Source of the DNA: Candidatus Kaiserbacteria bacterium
GTDB lineage: Bacteria > Patescibacteriota > Minisyncoccia > Phycocordibacterales > UBA2100
Direction of reading: 5' to 3'
NCBI GenBank assembly: GCA_028286865.1
Contig: JAQBQU010000015.1
Location: forward strand, 1 to 47,357
DNA length: 47,357 nucleotides
How positions within the stretch are numbered: position 1 is the first letter of the stretch; every line of letters begins with the position of its first letter. The position numbers and the translations under genes are program-made. The notes below the pieces were generated by a model. It saw only the letters and a program-made list of their open reading frames with translations. It was not told the origin of the DNA and made no database searches. Shown piece by piece: positions 46,933 through 47,357 of this stretch.

Positions 46933-47343
46933 TTACTGAGCAGGAGTCTCTTCAGGAGCGGCTTCTGCAGGTGTTTCGACAGCAGCTTCTTCAGCCGGTG
47001 CCTCTGTAGGTGTTTCGGCAGGAGTTTCTGCGGCTGCCTCAGGTGCAGCTTCGACTGCTGGAGCTTCAGGAGCAACGAACTTAGGAAGTACGTTGATCTT
47101 CTTGCCCTGGATCGTGCCGGCTGATACGAGCATGTTGTGGACGGTGTCGGATGGCTGAGCGCCGACCGAGATCCAGTACTTCACGCGCTCGTCGTTGATC
47201 TTGCGCTCCTTGGAGCGAGGATTATACGTGCCCACGATCTCTGTAAACTTTCCTGTCTTTGGGCCTTCGGTGTGTTCGACAACAATAATACGGTAAGACG
47301 GCAAGTTAATGCGTCCGATGCGCTGCAATCTGATTCTTAACAT
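46933..47343 (-). CDS. rpsP: 30S ribosomal protein S16
   Basis: S16 is a small-subunit assembly protein. The first 85 residues are the normal fold (MLRIRLQRIGRINLPSYRIIVVEH, then EIVGTYNPRSKERKINDERVKYWISVGAQPSDTVHNML). The remaining 50 residues are a tail made almost only of Ala, Glu, Pro and Thr, with repeats such as AETPAETPTEAPAEEA. The tail is acidic, which is unusual for a ribosomal protein, and is probably disordered. The upstream end is near the window edge, so its promoter is not visible. Confidence 0.97.
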   Translation of the reverse strand: MLRIRLQRIGRINLPSYRIIVVEHTEGPKTGKFTEIVGTYNPRSKERKINDERVKYWISVGAQPSDTVHNMLVSAGTIQGKKINVLPKFVAPEAPAVEAAPEAAAETPAETPTEAPAEEAAVETPAEAAPEETPAQ

Positions 47344-47357
47344 TCGGGCACTTTAGC

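Noticed and set aside
1-47357. Insertion sequences, rRNA genes or phage structural genes
   Set aside because: No transposase, rRNA or capsid/tail sequence was recognised. The only recombinase is the serine integrase at 3145-4671.

Overview
The window looks like a chromosomal segment of a Candidate Phyla Radiation bacterium (Patescibacteria), most likely Parcubacteria/Paceibacteria-like. The reasons are compact core genes, many small orphan proteins, a KH protein and trmD with no rimM between them, a UvrD-RecB-type helicase-nuclease, and short versions of RpoC, ValRS and RpoB. This placement is inferred from gene content, not from a search. The code is standard: TGA is used as stop, for example in valS.

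Layout. 1-2.9 kb: 3' part of purB, a cyclase-family amidohydrolase, an alpha/beta hydrolase and tRNA-Ser(CGA). 3.1-about 8.7 kb: a probable integrated element at the 3' end of tRNA-Glu(UUC), with a large serine recombinase, a small membrane protein, an ImmR/ImmA-like repressor-protease pair, a YjzC-like small protein, two orphan proteins and two structured gene-free stretches. 8.8-18.7 kb: two tandem pairs of ABC half-exporters, two DUF7282-like envelope proteins, an AlkA-like glycosylase, tRNA-Val(GAC) and tsaC. 18.7-28.9 kb: tsaD, a histidine phosphatase, valS, a PrsW-like protease, Hsp20, a CDP-alcohol phosphatidyltransferase and the helicase-nuclease. 28.9-33.7 kb: a run of very small genes, most with their own promoter, Shine-Dalgarno site and GC-rich terminator. 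33.7-47.36 kb: rpoD, dnaG, rpoC, rpoB, trmD, khpA and rpsP, interrupted by three more autonomous small genes.

Two expression styles are visible. Many core-type genes have a -10 box 6-8 nt before the start codon, which predicts leaderless mRNA. The small accessory genes instead have a TTGGAC/TTGACA-like -35, a GGTATA-type -10, a strong GGAGG site and a private hairpin terminator, often an almost identical CGGCCGGGC/GCCCGGCCG stem. They resemble phage morons or cassettes.

The most notable observations are these. (1) Two host genes, hsp20 and a YggU-family gene, have their 3' end duplicated: the functional gene carries a diverged 3' end, followed by a terminator (and in one case a whole gene), and then by what looks like the original, displaced 3' end. 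(2) Two intergenic copies of a structured element of about 90 nt share a 16-19 bp outer stem, a conserved inner hairpin and conserved flanks, although the stem sequence varies. (3) An identical 23-nt palindrome is inserted twice, in frame, in tsaD. Together with the tRNA-Glu element, these suggest a genome shaped by small insertions into gene 3' ends and variable loops.
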